The notes under the pieces are model-generated. The model had not been told where the DNA came from. It saw only the letters and a program-made list of their open reading frames with translations, and did not search any database. DNA of 60,063 bases, taken from assembly GCA_009377865.1 (NCBI GenBank), contig WHTH01000021.1, positions 1 to 60,063 on the forward strand, read 5' to 3'. Below are positions 32,923-43,728 of this stretch, piece by piece; positions within the stretch are counted from its first letter, which is position 1; every line of letters starts with the position of its first letter. The position numbers and the translations under genes are program-made. Source of the DNA: Pseudonocardiaceae bacterium (GTDB lineage Bacteria; Actinomycetota; Actinomycetes; Mycobacteriales; Pseudonocardiaceae).

Positions 32923-34174
32923 GCCGCCACGGCGGCGGACGTCGATCCAGGAGTACGAGTCGGCAGAGTTGGCCGACGAGGAACTGACCGCACGTGACCT
33001 CGACGTGCTGCAGACTCTCGGCCAGTCGGACCTGCTGTCCCTGCGCCGGCTGCGCGGCTCGTGGGAGATCCATGCCAAGGCGGTGGTCGGCCTGCTGACG
33101 CTGGACCACACGGTGCTGGAGATCCGGCCGAAGACCATGGTCAGCGGCGAGCAGGTGATGGCCTGGATCCGCTATGCACTCGCCCTGCCCACCCACGTCG
33201 AGCTGCCCCGCGGATGGTCGACCGCACCGTCGGGCCTGCGCGACCTCGTCATCGCCGCGCTGGTCGCGGAATGCCGCGTGCTACTACGGGATCAGCTGCG
33301 TCGCGACTATCGGCGTCACGACTCGGTCGAGCCCGTGCTGCGCGGGCGCCTCGACATCGCGGCGCAAATCAGCCGCCGCTTCGGGCAGGTCGACCGGCTG
33401 CACGTACGAACCTTCGACCGCGACGTCGCGATCTGGGAGAACCTGGCCTGCCACGCTGCGTTGACCCGCGCCGCTCGCGTGGCCGAGTCAGTCGAGCTGG
33501 CCCGAGCAGCCCACGACGTCGCAGCCGGCTTCCCGCCATGCCGAGCAGACCGGCGCACCGTCCTGCGGTGGCTGGCCACCGCGCGATACCACCGCATGAA
33601 TCAGCGATACCGCGCCGCCCACACATGGGCAGCGTTACTCCTCGGCGGTGGCGGGGTTTCCGATTTGCTGGCCGAAGGATCGGAGCGGGCCGAGTCATTG
33701 CTGATCAACATGAACCGGCTGTGGGAAGCCGTGGTCCGCCGCCTCTCGGAGCAGGCCGTCGAAGGTCACGGCGGCTCGCTCGCGTCAGCGACGGGAGAGC
33801 AGGCCATCGTGGTGCATGAGCAGGACCGCGGCACGAGATCTCTGCGCCCTGACGTCCTGCTGCAGCTGCGCGCCGACGACCCGTCGCTGCTGGCCGTGGA
33901 CGCCAAGTACAAGCGCTACGACGAGCATGTGGTCGATTCTGCCGACGTCCACCAGCTGCTGACATACGCGCACGAGTACCAGGCGCCCGACGGGTTGCGG
34001 CGCGCCGTGATCGTGCACCCTTCGGGCCTCGGGAGTACCCAGCGCACCATCACCGTTCGAGGTCCGTCGGGACACCTCGGCACCGTCGATATCGTGGGGC
34101 TCGACGTCGGCCAGCCACCTCCGGAATGCGTAGCCAAGCTGAGCCAGGCGCTACCGCAAACTGTTGGCCCCTGA
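32906..34174 (+). CDS. mcrC: McrC-type nuclease subunit of a type IV restriction system
   Basis: A 422-aa partner of McrB that cleaves modified DNA. The N-terminal beta domain includes LLSLRRLRGSWEIHAKAVVG, and the C-terminal PD-(D/E)xK nuclease includes LRPDVLLQL and LLAVDAKYKRYDEH (catalytic D...DAK). The start is ATG 32906, overlapping mcrB by 17 bases. The upstream in-frame start at 32873 is less likely. The reading frame is intact. The 3' end overlaps the convergent Schlafen-like gene by 24 bases. Confidence 0.88.
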   Translation: MSTRREPPRRRTSIQEYESAELADEELTARDLDVLQTLGQSDLLSLRRLRGSWEIHAKAVVGLLTLDHTVLEIRPKTMVSGEQVMAWIRYALALPTHVELPRGWSTAPSGLRDLVIAALVAECRVLLRDQLRRDYRRHDSVEPVLRGRLDIAAQISRRFGQVDRLHVRTFDRDVAIWENLACHAALTRAARVAESVELARAAHDVAAGFPPCRADRRTVLRWLATARYHRMNQRYRAAHTWAALLLGGGGVSDLLAEGSERAESLLINMNRLWEAVVRRLSEQAVEGHGGSLASATGEQAIVVHEQDRGTRSLRPDVLLQLRADDPSLLAVDAKYKRYDEHVVDSADVHQLLTYAHEYQAPDGLRRAVIVHPSGLGSTQRTITVRGPSGHLGTVDIVGLDVGQPPPECVAKLSQALPQTVGP

Positions 34175-35998
34175 TCCGTCAGCGTCGCGGGCAGCGGAAA
34201 CCGTCGCGTCGACGAAGGGCCGGCGACCAGGGAGAAAGTGCGCGTTGCGGCCCCTCCCCTCACCACGAACCAGGTGATCCTCGGCCACGAGGCGCTCCAG
34301 CTGCCTGAGCGCACCGGCCTGGGTGAGACCGGTGAGAGCAGCGTGATCCCCAGAGCTCACCCGGTCGTGCGTACTCAACCACGCACGCGCGATGTCCAGT
34401 GCTGTCTCGGGACGCCGGTAGGGAAGCAATCCGGCAACACGACGAGCTGAGCTCTTCCCCTGCTCGAGAAGTGCGATGGCGGCCCGGGACAGCACCCACA
34501 CGTCCTTGAACCGTTCGATCAGCGGGACGCTGTCGACCCGGCACTCCGCCGCGACCTCCAGCGCCTCCGCGGCCTCCACCTCGGTGCGTTGCAAGACGCT
34601 CGCCAGCCGGGAGGCGGTGACGAAGGGCTCCCGGAGCAGGGTGTCGACGATCAGCGTGACGCGGACGTCCCTGCGGCGAACGGCCGGCTCGATCCGGCCT
34701 GCGAGAACGATGACCGGTACCACCGGTTCACCGCCCACCAGGCGGACGCGCACCCGCGGACCGCCCTCCTCCAGGATCGTAGGGGGTCGGTGCCCCCGCA
34801 CGACCATCTCCCGGTACATGCGGTCCACTCCCAGCCCCTGCTTCTCGACCAGTCGCAGCGCTTGGAACAGATCCGCCAACGCGGGGTGTCGCGCGTAACG
34901 CTGCGTCAAGACGTTGTCTGCGGTGACACCACCGGCGAATCCGCCCGGGCTGACGATCTGTGCTGCCGAGTCCGCCTGGACCCACGTGATCGTCACCGGG
35001 TCGGGCTGCATCCAGTCGCGGTGCACCAGCCCGTTGACGACCGCCTCGCGGAGTGCGGCCGGGGGGAGACGCCGGATGGCCGTCTCGGCGAACGAGTCCC
35101 GGATCGTGATGGTGCCGTTCACCGCGTCCAGTCGTTGCTCGACGGCCACCAGCTGCTCCAGCAGGCTCAGGCCGCTCATGTCGGGTGGCTGCGAGACCAC
35201 GTCCCCGCCCTCGACGTCCAACACGCTCATCGACAGGTGGTTTCGGTCCGCCGGGCAGAAGACCAGGGCTCCCGCTTGGGTGAGGCGCTCGTCGGGCAGG
35301 ATCGCGCCGAGACGACGGAGCAGGTCCAGGGGCCCGTCGGCACCGGCCTCGCCCTCGGAATCCGAAGCACTGAGGTAACGACGGGCGGCGCTCAGCGCCC
35401 CTGGCGCTGTGTCCTCTACCGTCAGGCCGGTCGACGCCGCCATGCTGTCGTAGCCGGCCTGCCCTTGGCGGTGCAGCCACCACTCCGACCGGTCGACGGG
35501 GGTGCAGTGGCTACCCACGCGCCAACGCAGCCTGCCGGAGGTGTCCTCGACCGGCTCGCGAGAGACCGCGACGAGCAGTACGAGTAGCCGCACACCGCCG
35601 ATGAACCGCTCCTCGACGACCGGCGCGACGTCCACTGCCTGGTAGACGCGGTGGCGCAGCCATTCCATGTCCAGCGAGGTACCCAGCACCTCCCCGGTGC
35701 GGTCCTCGATGCCGACGACAAGGGCACCACCGCCGGGAGTGTTGGCCAGACACGCGACCTCGTCGGCGAGCTGTGTCGCCGCTGCGGTGTTGTGAGCTTG
35801 CCCGGGCAGCAGCAAGCCGTCCCGACCGCGCTGGCCCGCTTCCTCCTTGCAGTCGACCCGCTGCCGTTCGGCAGCGCTCACCGCGGCGCCGCTCTGGAGC
35901 TTGGCCAGCACCGAGTCCACGAGGTCGCGCAGCGCGGCCCGAGCCGTCACGAGATCGGCTTGTGGCTGAAAGGACAACGCGTCCCCCTGGTGCGGCAA
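34151..35998 (-). CDS. AlbA_2/Schlafen-like ATP-binding transcriptional regulator
   Basis: A 615-aa protein. The N-terminal AlbA_2 (Schlafen) domain has DCKEEAG and NTPGGGALVVGIEDRTGEVLG near residues 50-110. The middle part has the conserved segment (LPPAALREAVVNGLVHRDW) that precedes an ATP-binding HATPase_c_4 region (GLGVDRMYREM). The C-terminus has winged-helix-like segments. It lies between mcrC and pglY, on the opposite strand to both. Similar regulators or effectors are found in BREX and other defence loci. The start is uncertain: TTG 35998, or TTG 35977 which has GGGGG upstream. Confidence 0.8.
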   Translation of the reverse strand: MPHQGDALSFQPQADLVTARAALRDLVDSVLAKLQSGAAVSAAERQRVDCKEEAGQRGRDGLLLPGQAHNTAAATQLADEVACLANTPGGGALVVGIEDRTGEVLGTSLDMEWLRHRVYQAVDVAPVVEERFIGGVRLLVLLVAVSREPVEDTSGRLRWRVGSHCTPVDRSEWWLHRQGQAGYDSMAASTGLTVEDTAPGALSAARRYLSASDSEGEAGADGPLDLLRRLGAILPDERLTQAGALVFCPADRNHLSMSVLDVEGGDVVSQPPDMSGLSLLEQLVAVEQRLDAVNGTITIRDSFAETAIRRLPPAALREAVVNGLVHRDWMQPDPVTITWVQADSAAQIVSPGGFAGGVTADNVLTQRYARHPALADLFQALRLVEKQGLGVDRMYREMVVRGHRPPTILEEGGPRVRVRLVGGEPVVPVIVLAGRIEPAVRRRDVRVTLIVDTLLREPFVTASRLASVLQRTEVEAAEALEVAAECRVDSVPLIERFKDVWVLSRAAIALLEQGKSSARRVAGLLPYRRPETALDIARAWLSTHDRVSSGDHAALTGLTQAGALRQLERLVAEDHLVRGEGRGRNAHFLPGRRPFVDATVSAARDADGSGANSLR

Positions 35999-36008
35999 TC
36001 AGTTGTGA

Positions 36009-36025
36009 TTTAGCGGGTGGCTAAA
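36009..36025. promoter_or_regulatory. Operator-like inverted repeat between the AlbA_2 gene and pglY
   Basis: TTTAGC (36009-36014) and GCTAAA (36020-36025) are separated by GGGTG. The region is the divergent promoter of the regulator and pglY and is AT-richer than its surroundings. It could be the regulator's own binding site (inference). Confidence 0.4.
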
Positions 36026-36176
36026 GTACAACAGAACGTGCCCGAGCGGTGGGTCGTTGGGATTTGTGGCACGTGGCAGGCGCTGCACGCCGCACGCGCC
36101 CTGGTGCAACGGTGACCCTGGCCGCGACGATGAGACTACTGTCCGGAGCCGAACCGCCGTCGAGGGAGCCAGCGCA

Positions 36177-39100
36177 GTGACGAGCACCCAGACCGCCCAG
36201 CCGTTGCTGCGGGAGCTCATCGAGATTCCGGAGCGCGTGTACCAGGGCGACTTCGTGCTACGGCTGACCGAGGGCGTCGCGCGGCGGCAGGCCACCCTCG
36301 ACTCGTACGTGATCACCCCGCAGCTGCGGGTGGCGTTCGACGAGGCGCTGGGGTTGATCGGCTCCGCGCTGGCCGAGCAGCGCTCCAAGGCCAGCTACCT
36401 GCACGGCTCGTTCGGCTCGGGCAAGAGCCACTTCATGGCGGTGCTGCACGCGTTGCTCGACGGTGACGTCGCCGCGCGGTCGCGCGACGAGCTCGCCGAC
36501 CTGGTCGACCGGCATCGCTGGTTGGGCAGCAGCCGGTTTCTGCTGGTGCCGTATCACCTGCCCGGGGCCGAGAGCCTGAACGCGGCGATCCTCGGCGGCT
36601 ACGTCGACCACATCCGGCGCACGCACCCGGATGCCCCGCTGCCCGCCGTGTACCGGGCGCAGGGGCTGCTGGCCGACGCGCGCGCCATCCGGGACCGGAT
36701 GGGCACGGAGGCGTTCCTCGCCGAGCTGCCGTCGTCCGGCGACCCGGGCTGGGGCGAGATGGACGCCGGATGGAGTGCCGCGGGCCTGGACGAGGCGTTC
36801 GCCGCCGACCCCGACTCGGAGCTCGCTCAGCGCCTGATCAGCGATGTGGTGCCCGCGTTCATGCCCAGCTACGTGGACTCGGTGGTGGGCGCCGCCAGTG
36901 CCTTCGTCCCGCTCGACCAGGGGCTCGCGGCGCTGAGCAATCACGCCAAGAGCCTCGGCTACCAGGGGGTGGTGCTGTTCCTCGACGAGTTGGTGCTCTG
37001 GCTCGCCGGCAAGATCGCCGACCAGGCCTTCATCGGGCGCGAGACCGAGAAGGTCGCCAAGCTCGTCGAGTCCTCCGACGCGAACCGCGCGGTGCCGGTC
37101 GTCAGCTTCATCGCCCGCCAGCGCGACCTGCGCGAGCTGGTCGGCGCCGAGCGCACGGGAGCCGAGGCGCTGTCGTTCCAGGACCAACTGTCCTACTGGG
37201 ACGGCCGCTTCTCCACCGTCACCCTCGAGGACCGCAACCTGCCGGTGATCGCCGAGCAGCGGATCCTCAAGCCACGCGACGACGCCGCCGCGCAACAGAT
37301 CGTCGAGGCGTTCCGGCGCACCGACGCGCTGCCCGCCGCCACCCGCGACGTGCTGCTGTCCGACTCCGACGCCGAGACCTTCCGGCGCACCTACCCGTTC
37401 AGCCCCGCCTTCATGGACACCCTGGTGCACGTATCGTCGGCGCTGCAGCGCGAGCGCACCGCGCTCAAGCTCATGCAACAGATCCTGGTCGACCGGCGCG
37501 ACGACCTCACGCTCGGACAGCTCGTCCCGCTCGGCGATCTGTTCGACGCCATCGCCGACGGCAACGACCAACCGTTCACCGAGAAGCTCAAGCACGAGTT
37601 CGACCAGGCCCGCACGCTGTACCAGCGCACGTTGCGGCCGATGCTGCTGAACCAGCGCGAGCTCACCGAGGAGCAGGCGGCGGGCCACCAGGACGCCGAT
37701 CCCGGGCGGCTCGCCGCGTTCCGCACCGACGACCGGCTCGTCAAGACGCTGCTGCTGGCCGCGCTGGCGCCGGGCGTGCCCGCGCTGCGGGGGATGACCG
37801 CGCGCCGCCTCGCCGCGCTCAACCACGGCAGCATCCGCAGCCCCATCCCCGGCCAGGAGGTGGCCGAGGTGGTCCGGCGGCTGCGCAGCTGGGCCAGCCA
37901 AGTCGCCGAGCTCAAGATCGGCACCGAGGACGACCCGAGCGTCCGGCTGCAGCTGGTCGGCGTCGACCTCGGCGCGATCCTGGACCGGGTCGCGCACGTC
38001 GACAGCACCGCGGCCCGCAGGTCGCTGATCCGGGACCTGCTGCTCGGGGAACTCGGCGTCAAGGACTCCGGGCAGCTGGAGCTGGAGCACCCGGTGGTGT
38101 GGCGCGGCAGCCGGCGCGTCCTGGAGATCGTCTACGGCAACGTGCGCGACCCCGCCGACCTGCGCGACGAGGTGTTCGAGCCGTCCCAGGACGGCCGCTG
38201 GCGGATCGTCATCGACTACCCGTTCGATGCGGCCACCCACTCGGCGGCCGAGGACCGCGCCCGGATGCACGAGCTGCGGGGTAAGGCGCCGGCCCGCTGC
38301 GTCGCGTGGCTGCCCGGGTTCTTCACCGGCGACATTCCCGGCAAGATCGCCAACCTGGTGCGGATCGAGTACCTGCTGACGGGCTCCCGGCTCGACGAGG
38401 CCGCCAGCCACCTCAACTCCGACGACCGCGCCCGCGCCCGCGATCTGCTGCGCAACCAGAGTGACTCGCTGCGCTCGGAACTGCGCCACGTGCTGCGCCA
38501 GGCCTACGGGCTGGCCCGGCCCGAGGAACGCAACGTGCTGGACTGGCACGACCACCTCGTGTCCCGCGAGCCGGGCGTGACGCCCCGGCTCGACGTCGGA
38601 CGGCCCTTCGCCGCCGCGCTGGAACAGCTCGTCGACCAGCTCTACCGGGCCACCTACCCCGAGCACCCGGACTTCGACCCGCAGCACCGCGGCAAGGAGG
38701 TCACCGCCGCCGAGCTGCGGGCGGTGCTGGCGGTGGTGCGCCGGGCAGCCGACGAGCCCGAGGGCCGCGTCGAGACCGACAGGTCCGAGCGAGCCGCGCT
38801 GCAGCGTGTCGCGCACCCGCTCAAGCTCGGCGAGGAGCACGGCGGCCCGTTCGTGCTGTCCCGCGACTGGGAGACCGAGCTGGAGCGCCTCGCCGCCCAG
38901 GACGGCGCCGACGTCGACCTCCCCGTCCGCCAGGTCCGGGCGTGGATCAGCCACCTCGGCCTGGAGACCCGGGTGGCCAACCTCGTCATCGCCACCTACG
39001 CGGAGCTGTCCCAGCGGGCGTGGGTGCGCGCCGGGCGCGTCATCGAACCACCCTCCACGGTGGACGCGGTCGCCGACGACATGCTGCTGCGTCGCCAGCA

Positions 39101-39823
39101 GCTACCCAGCGAGGACGACTGGGCCCTCGCCGTCGACCGCGCCGGAGCGCTGTTCGGGCACCACACCGGCGCCCGGGTGGTCTCGCCGCGCGCGGTCGCC
39201 GGGTTCGGCCGGCTCGCCGACCAGGTCGACCGGCTGCGCACCCCGGACAGGTCGAGCTGGTGTCGGTGCTGCACAGTTACCGCGACCAGCTCGACCTGTC
39301 CGACGAGCACACCCGCGGCCGGCTCGCCACGGCCGTCGAGGCCAACGAGCTGCTCGACCGGCTCCACCGCGCCCCCGACCCGACCGCGCTGGTCACGACA
39401 CTGGCCGGCGCGGAACTGGACGCGCCTCCCGTGGTGCTCGGCAAGTCCATCGCCAGCTCGCGGGAGGTCGCCGACGCGCTGCGCCAGGCGGACTGGCGGG
39501 TACTCGACCGGCTCGCCACGCTCGACGGTTCCGAGGCCGACGCGGTCCGCCACACGCTGCACGCCGCCGCCGCGGCCGACGAGAACGCGGCCTCGCTGCG
39601 TGACGCGCTCGCGAAGGCGCGGGACCGCACACTCGCGCTGATCGTCGAGCCCACGCCACCTGATAGGTCGCCGCCTGTCACGCCACCACCGCCCCCGCCG
39701 TCGGTGCGGGCGCTGCGCGGGCAGCGCGACGAGGTGCTCGACCAGCTCCGCCAGGTGCTGGCCGCCGATGATCGCGTGGAAGTGTCCTACCGTGTGCTGG
39801 ACGCGGGCGATGACGGTCGCTGA
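36177..39823 (+). pseudogene. pglY: BREX type 2 ATPase PglY, one frameshift near the C-terminus
   Basis: PglY is the large ATPase of the Pgl/BREX system; the reconstructed protein is about 1214 aa. The P-loop LHGSFGSGKSHFMAVLH is near residue 75, with VVLFLDELVLWLAG near residue 265 as Walker B. The start is GTG 36177 (VTSTQTAQPLL) with GAGGGAG upstream, rather than ATG 36057. One base is missing near 39245-39246 (accccggacagg). Restoring a G gives RTPGQVELVSVLHSYRDQLD and the downstream frame runs to 39823. Without repair the protein ends in an unrelated tail at 39641, about 190 native residues short. The coding end overlaps pglZ by 14 bases. Confidence 0.87.
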
Positions 39824-42413
39824 CCTGAGTTCCGCCGTCGAGCGGGCGGTGCTTGAACGGGTCCGAGTGATCCTCACCGCCGACCGATCCGTCGACGTGA
39901 TCGGAATCCGCAGCGGCGAGCCACCTGAATGGCACGGTGCGGCGGAGCAGGAACTCGATGGCGTCACGGTGAGCATCGAGGCCTGCCCCTCGGTGCTCGC
40001 CGTTCTCGACGCACTCGCCCGACACGACACCGCGACCGGCACGCTGGTGATCCTCACCGACCGGCCCGAGCCGGAGCTCGGAAACGACGTCCTGGTGCGG
40101 CTGCACCGCGGGAAGCTGTTCGAAGCCAGCCGGCACACGCTGCTCGACGATCTCCTCGGCGCCCGGAGGCTCGATCCCAGAATCCGCCGGCAAGGCTGGT
40201 TGGTCGACGCCCTGGTCGACCTCGCGCACGCCGCCGCACTGCCCTCCACGCAGGGCACCACGCTGAGCATGAGCCGCGCCACCGATCTCGTGCTCGACGC
40301 CCGGCTCGGTCTCGATGCCGACCGGCTCGACCTGCCGCAGCTGGTGCTCGCGCTCGACGACCCCGCCACCCGCACCCGGTGGCGCGCAGCCGGCCCGGAC
40401 GAGCGGGGCGGGCTCGGCGAGCATCTCGCCGCCGTGTACGGGCGCGCCGCCGTGGTGGTTGCCGAGCTCGCGCTGCACCGGGACGACGTGCTCGCGGAAC
40501 TGCTCGTCGCCGACGTGCTCACCGCGCCGCCCGAGGCCGATGCGCACGCCGCGGTGCGCTACGGGCGGTTCACCCAGTCGCGGTTCGGGACGGCGCAGCC
40601 GGTGCGGGCCGACCTGCGCGACGCGGGGCATGCCGCCGTCAGCGCCGTCGGGCTAGCTGACACCCCGCGCACCACCCAGCAACTGCGGCGTGCTGACGCG
40701 CTGCTGGAAGAGCTGGGGGCCGCAGAGCTCGCGGCGCACAGTGCCGTGCTGCCCAGGGGGTTCACCGAACGTCTCGCGCTCGCCGCGGACCAGCTCACCG
40801 AGGAGCGCCTCGCCGCCGTAGCCGAGCACCGCAGTTGCGCCGAGCAGCCCCACCGGCTCGAGCGGCTACGTTGCGCCGCCCGGCTGCAGCGGTGGACGGC
40901 GTCGGGCCCCGACACCACGGTGGCCTCCGGGGGCGACGCGCTGCGCCGCCACGCCAGGGAGCTGTCCTGGGTGGATCGTGCGCTGGCCCAGGTCCGCGCC
41001 GGGGACGCCGACCCGCGGGTGGCTGCCACGTTCGACGGCGCGGGCCGCCCGGCCGAGCGGCTGCGCGCCGAGCTCGACCGCCGCTTCGCTCCCCGGCTGG
41101 TCGCCATGGCCGAGGCCCCGGGCTCGGGCCAGCTCGCCGTGGAGACCCTGCTCCCCGACGTGGTGGCTCCGCTGGCGGCGAAGCACCGCGTGCTGCTGAT
41201 CGTGGTGGACGGGATGTCCGGCGCGGTGGCCACCGAACTGGGCGAGGCGCTGACCGATCAGCGGGGCGGCTGGACCGAGGTGGTGCGCGCGGCCGACGGC
41301 GGGCGGGAGGCCGTGCTCGCCGCGCTGCCGACCGAGACCGGCTACAGCCGCACCAGCCTGCTCACCGCGTCGCTGCAGTCCGGCACCCAGGACGAGGAGC
41401 GCCGCGCCTTCGCCGGACACCGGTTCTGGCCGTCCGGCGGTGCCACCCTGGTGCACAAGGCCGGGATCGCCGGGCGGGACGGGGCCGACCTCGGAGCCGA
41501 CCTCGAGGGTGCCCTGACACGGGGTGATCGGGTCGTGGGCGTCGTGCTCAACGCCGTCGACGACTCCCTCAAGCAGGGCCGGCAGTCGATGGACCCGTCC
41601 TGGACACCCAGCGACATCCCCGGGCTGCCGCAGCTGCTCGGCCGCGCCGCCGAGACCGAACGGGTGGTGGTGCTGGTCAGCGACCACGGCCACGTGCTGG
41701 AGCACGGGTCACAGCACCGCCCCGCAGCCGGGGGCGGTGCGCGCTGGCGGCCTGCCGGAGGTGAGCCGGCCGGCGCCGACGAGGTAGCGGTGGCCGGCAG
41801 CCGCGTGCTCGTCCCCGAGGGCCGAGCCGTGCTCGCCGCCACCGAAGCGCTCCGCTACGGCGCCCGCGCGCACGGCTACCACGGTGGGGGGACGCTCGCG
41901 GAGGTCGCGATCCCGCTGCTGGTGCTGCTCCCGCCGGGCCTCGACGGGCTCGACGGCTGGTACCCACACTCGGCCGGCGCACCGCCGTGGTGGTCGGCGG
42001 CCAGCACGCCCGCCCCGGCGCCAGTGGCGGTGCCGTCACGGCGGCGCCGGGTCGAGGCACCACCGGAGCCGGACCTGTTCGCGAGCGAGCCGTCGCAGGC
42101 TCGTGGCGGGTCGCTCGTCGCTTCGGACACGTTCCGGGGCGTGCACGGCGGGCTGCCCGCCAACAGGGTGCCAACGGCCGAGGTGTTCGCCGCGGTCGTC
42201 GACGCGCTCACGGCGGCAGGCGGGCGGCTGCCGGTCGCCGCGGTGCTGCAGGCCGCGCAGGCGTCCGGGCGGAACCCGCGCGGCCTGGTCACCGCGCTCG
42301 GTCGGGTACTCAACGGCGACGGCTTCGAGATCATCTCGCTGGTCGACGACGGCCGGGCGGTGCGACTCGACCTGGAGCTGCTCGACGAGCAATTCCCCCC
42401 GGAGCAGCCGTGA
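39810..42413 (+). CDS. pglZ: BREX alkaline-phosphatase-superfamily protein PglZ
   Basis: An 867-aa protein of the alkaline phosphatase superfamily found in all BREX systems. The metal-binding signatures are visible: LLIVVDGMSGAVATELGEAL near residue 465 (first Asp) and VVVLVSDHGHVLEHGSQH near residue 620 (DHGH), followed by YGARAHGYHGGGTLAEVAIP with conserved histidines. The C-terminal part is a winged-helix-like end. The reading frame is intact. ATG 39810 lies inside the restored pglY frame, which supports the frameshift interpretation upstream. The stop overlaps the brxD GTG by 4 bases. Confidence 0.92.
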   Translation: MTVADLSSAVERAVLERVRVILTADRSVDVIGIRSGEPPEWHGAAEQELDGVTVSIEACPSVLAVLDALARHDTATGTLVILTDRPEPELGNDVLVRLHRGKLFEASRHTLLDDLLGARRLDPRIRRQGWLVDALVDLAHAAALPSTQGTTLSMSRATDLVLDARLGLDADRLDLPQLVLALDDPATRTRWRAAGPDERGGLGEHLAAVYGRAAVVVAELALHRDDVLAELLVADVLTAPPEADAHAAVRYGRFTQSRFGTAQPVRADLRDAGHAAVSAVGLADTPRTTQQLRRADALLEELGAAELAAHSAVLPRGFTERLALAADQLTEERLAAVAEHRSCAEQPHRLERLRCAARLQRWTASGPDTTVASGGDALRRHARELSWVDRALAQVRAGDADPRVAATFDGAGRPAERLRAELDRRFAPRLVAMAEAPGSGQLAVETLLPDVVAPLAAKHRVLLIVVDGMSGAVATELGEALTDQRGGWTEVVRAADGGREAVLAALPTETGYSRTSLLTASLQSGTQDEERRAFAGHRFWPSGGATLVHKAGIAGRDGADLGADLEGALTRGDRVVGVVLNAVDDSLKQGRQSMDPSWTPSDIPGLPQLLGRAAETERVVVLVSDHGHVLEHGSQHRPAAGGGARWRPAGGEPAGADEVAVAGSRVLVPEGRAVLAATEALRYGARAHGYHGGGTLAEVAIPLLVLLPPGLDGLDGWYPHSAGAPPWWSAASTPAPAPVAVPSRRRRVEAPPEPDLFASEPSQARGGSLVASDTFRGVHGGLPANRVPTAEVFAAVVDALTAAGGRLPVAAVLQAAQASGRNPRGLVTALGRVLNGDGFEIISLVDDGRAVRLDLELLDEQFPPEQP

Positions 42414-43726
42414 CCGCCGTCAGCCCCGCACGCCGCCGCGTCGTGCTCGCGGCGCTGCGCCGCGGCACCGTCCCGGAAGCCGGGCTGGACCTGCTCGCGG
42501 TCGGGCTCGACCGGTTCGCCTCGACGTTTGATGCGGAACTCGCGGGGTGTGTAGCCGGCTCGGCGGCGTTCACCGCTGTGCGTGGCGAGTACGGCGCCGG
42601 CAAGACGTTCCTCGCCCGCTGGTTGGGTGAACGCGCGAAAGCCCGCGGTATGGCCGTCGCGGAGGTGCAGATCTCCGAGACCGAGACGCCGCTGCACCGG
42701 CTCGAGACCGTCTATCGCCGGCTGTGCGAGCGGCTGGCCACGGCGACCGCGTCACCGAGCGCGCTGCGTCCGGTGCTCGATTCCTGGCTCTACGCGCTGG
42801 AGGAGGACGTGCTCGCCGAGGGCGCGGTGACCGGTGAGGACAGCGGGGCGTTGGGCGAGGCCGTCGACGCGCTGCTCGAGCGGCGGCTGGCTGCGCTGAC
42901 CCGCACCACCCCGGCCTATGCCGCCGGGCTGCGCGGGTACCGCCGCGCGGTGGCCGGGGGCGACGTCGACACGGCCGACGGGCTGGCGGCGTGGCTGGCT
43001 GGGCAGCCGCACGTCGCCGCGTCTGCGCTCCGGGCAGCCGGCGTGAAGGGCGACCTCGACCACTTCCTCGCGCTCGGGTTCCTGCAGGGCCTGCTGATCG
43101 TGCTGCGCGACGCGGGGCACCCGGGACTGCTGCTGGTGCTCGACGAGGGCGAGACGCTGCAGCGCGTGCGCAGCGACGCCCGGGCCAAGGCCTTGAACGC
43201 GCTGCGCCAGCTCATCGACGAGGTCGACGGCGGGCGGTTCCCGGGGCTGTACCTGCTGGTCACTGGAACCCCCGCGTTCTTCGACGGCCGGCAGGGCGTG
43301 CAGCTGCTGCCGCCGCTGGCGCAGCGGCTGCACACCGACTTCAACGCCGACGCCCGGTTCGACAACCCGCGCGCCCCGCAGATCCGGCTGCTGGGATTCG
43401 ACCACGACCGGCTCGTCGAGCTCGGCGCGCGGGTCCGCGACCTGTTCGCCTCCGGGGCGGACGCCCCGGAGCGCATCCGGTCCGTCGTCAACGACGCGTA
43501 CCTGTCGACGCTGGCCTCCGCCGTCGCCGGTGGGTTGGGTGGTCGGGTCGGTGTCGCGCCCCGGCTGTTCCTGCGCAAGCTGGTCGCCGACGTGCTGGAT
43601 CGGGTGGAGCAGTTCTCCGACTTCGACCCCCGGCGGCACTACGCGCTGACGGTCGACGACACCGAGCTCACCGAGGTGGAGCGGCAGGCGGCCCGGTCGC
43701 CCGACGACGTGGACATCGATGTCTGA
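42410..43726 (+). CDS. brxD: BREX type 2 ATP-binding protein BrxD
   Basis: A 438-aa ATPase of the BREX-associated DUF2791 group. The P-loop is FTAVRGEYGAGKTFLARWLG near residue 60, and the Walker B region is LLLVLDEGETLQRVRSDARA. GLYLLVTGTPAFFDGRQGVQ follows, as in AAA/ORC-like ATPases. The GTG at 42410 overlaps the pglZ stop (GTGA). The longer frame from 41987 lies inside pglZ and is rejected. It is intact. It is followed 8 bases later by brxHI. Confidence 0.88.
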   Translation: MTAVSPARRRVVLAALRRGTVPEAGLDLLAVGLDRFASTFDAELAGCVAGSAAFTAVRGEYGAGKTFLARWLGERAKARGMAVAEVQISETETPLHRLETVYRRLCERLATATASPSALRPVLDSWLYALEEDVLAEGAVTGEDSGALGEAVDALLERRLAALTRTTPAYAAGLRGYRRAVAGGDVDTADGLAAWLAGQPHVAASALRAAGVKGDLDHFLALGFLQGLLIVLRDAGHPGLLLVLDEGETLQRVRSDARAKALNALRQLIDEVDGGRFPGLYLLVTGTPAFFDGRQGVQLLPPLAQRLHTDFNADARFDNPRAPQIRLLGFDHDRLVELGARVRDLFASGADAPERIRSVVNDAYLSTLASAVAGGLGGRVGVAPRLFLRKLVADVLDRVEQFSDFDPRRHYALTVDDTELTEVERQAARSPDDVDIDV

Positions 43727-43728
43727 AC

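Noticed and set aside
36258-38954. 898-codon minus-strand ORF opposite pglY
   Set aside because: High-GC antisense shadow. Composition is Val/Gly/Asp/Arg repeats with no motif, while the plus strand has a clear P-loop ATPase.
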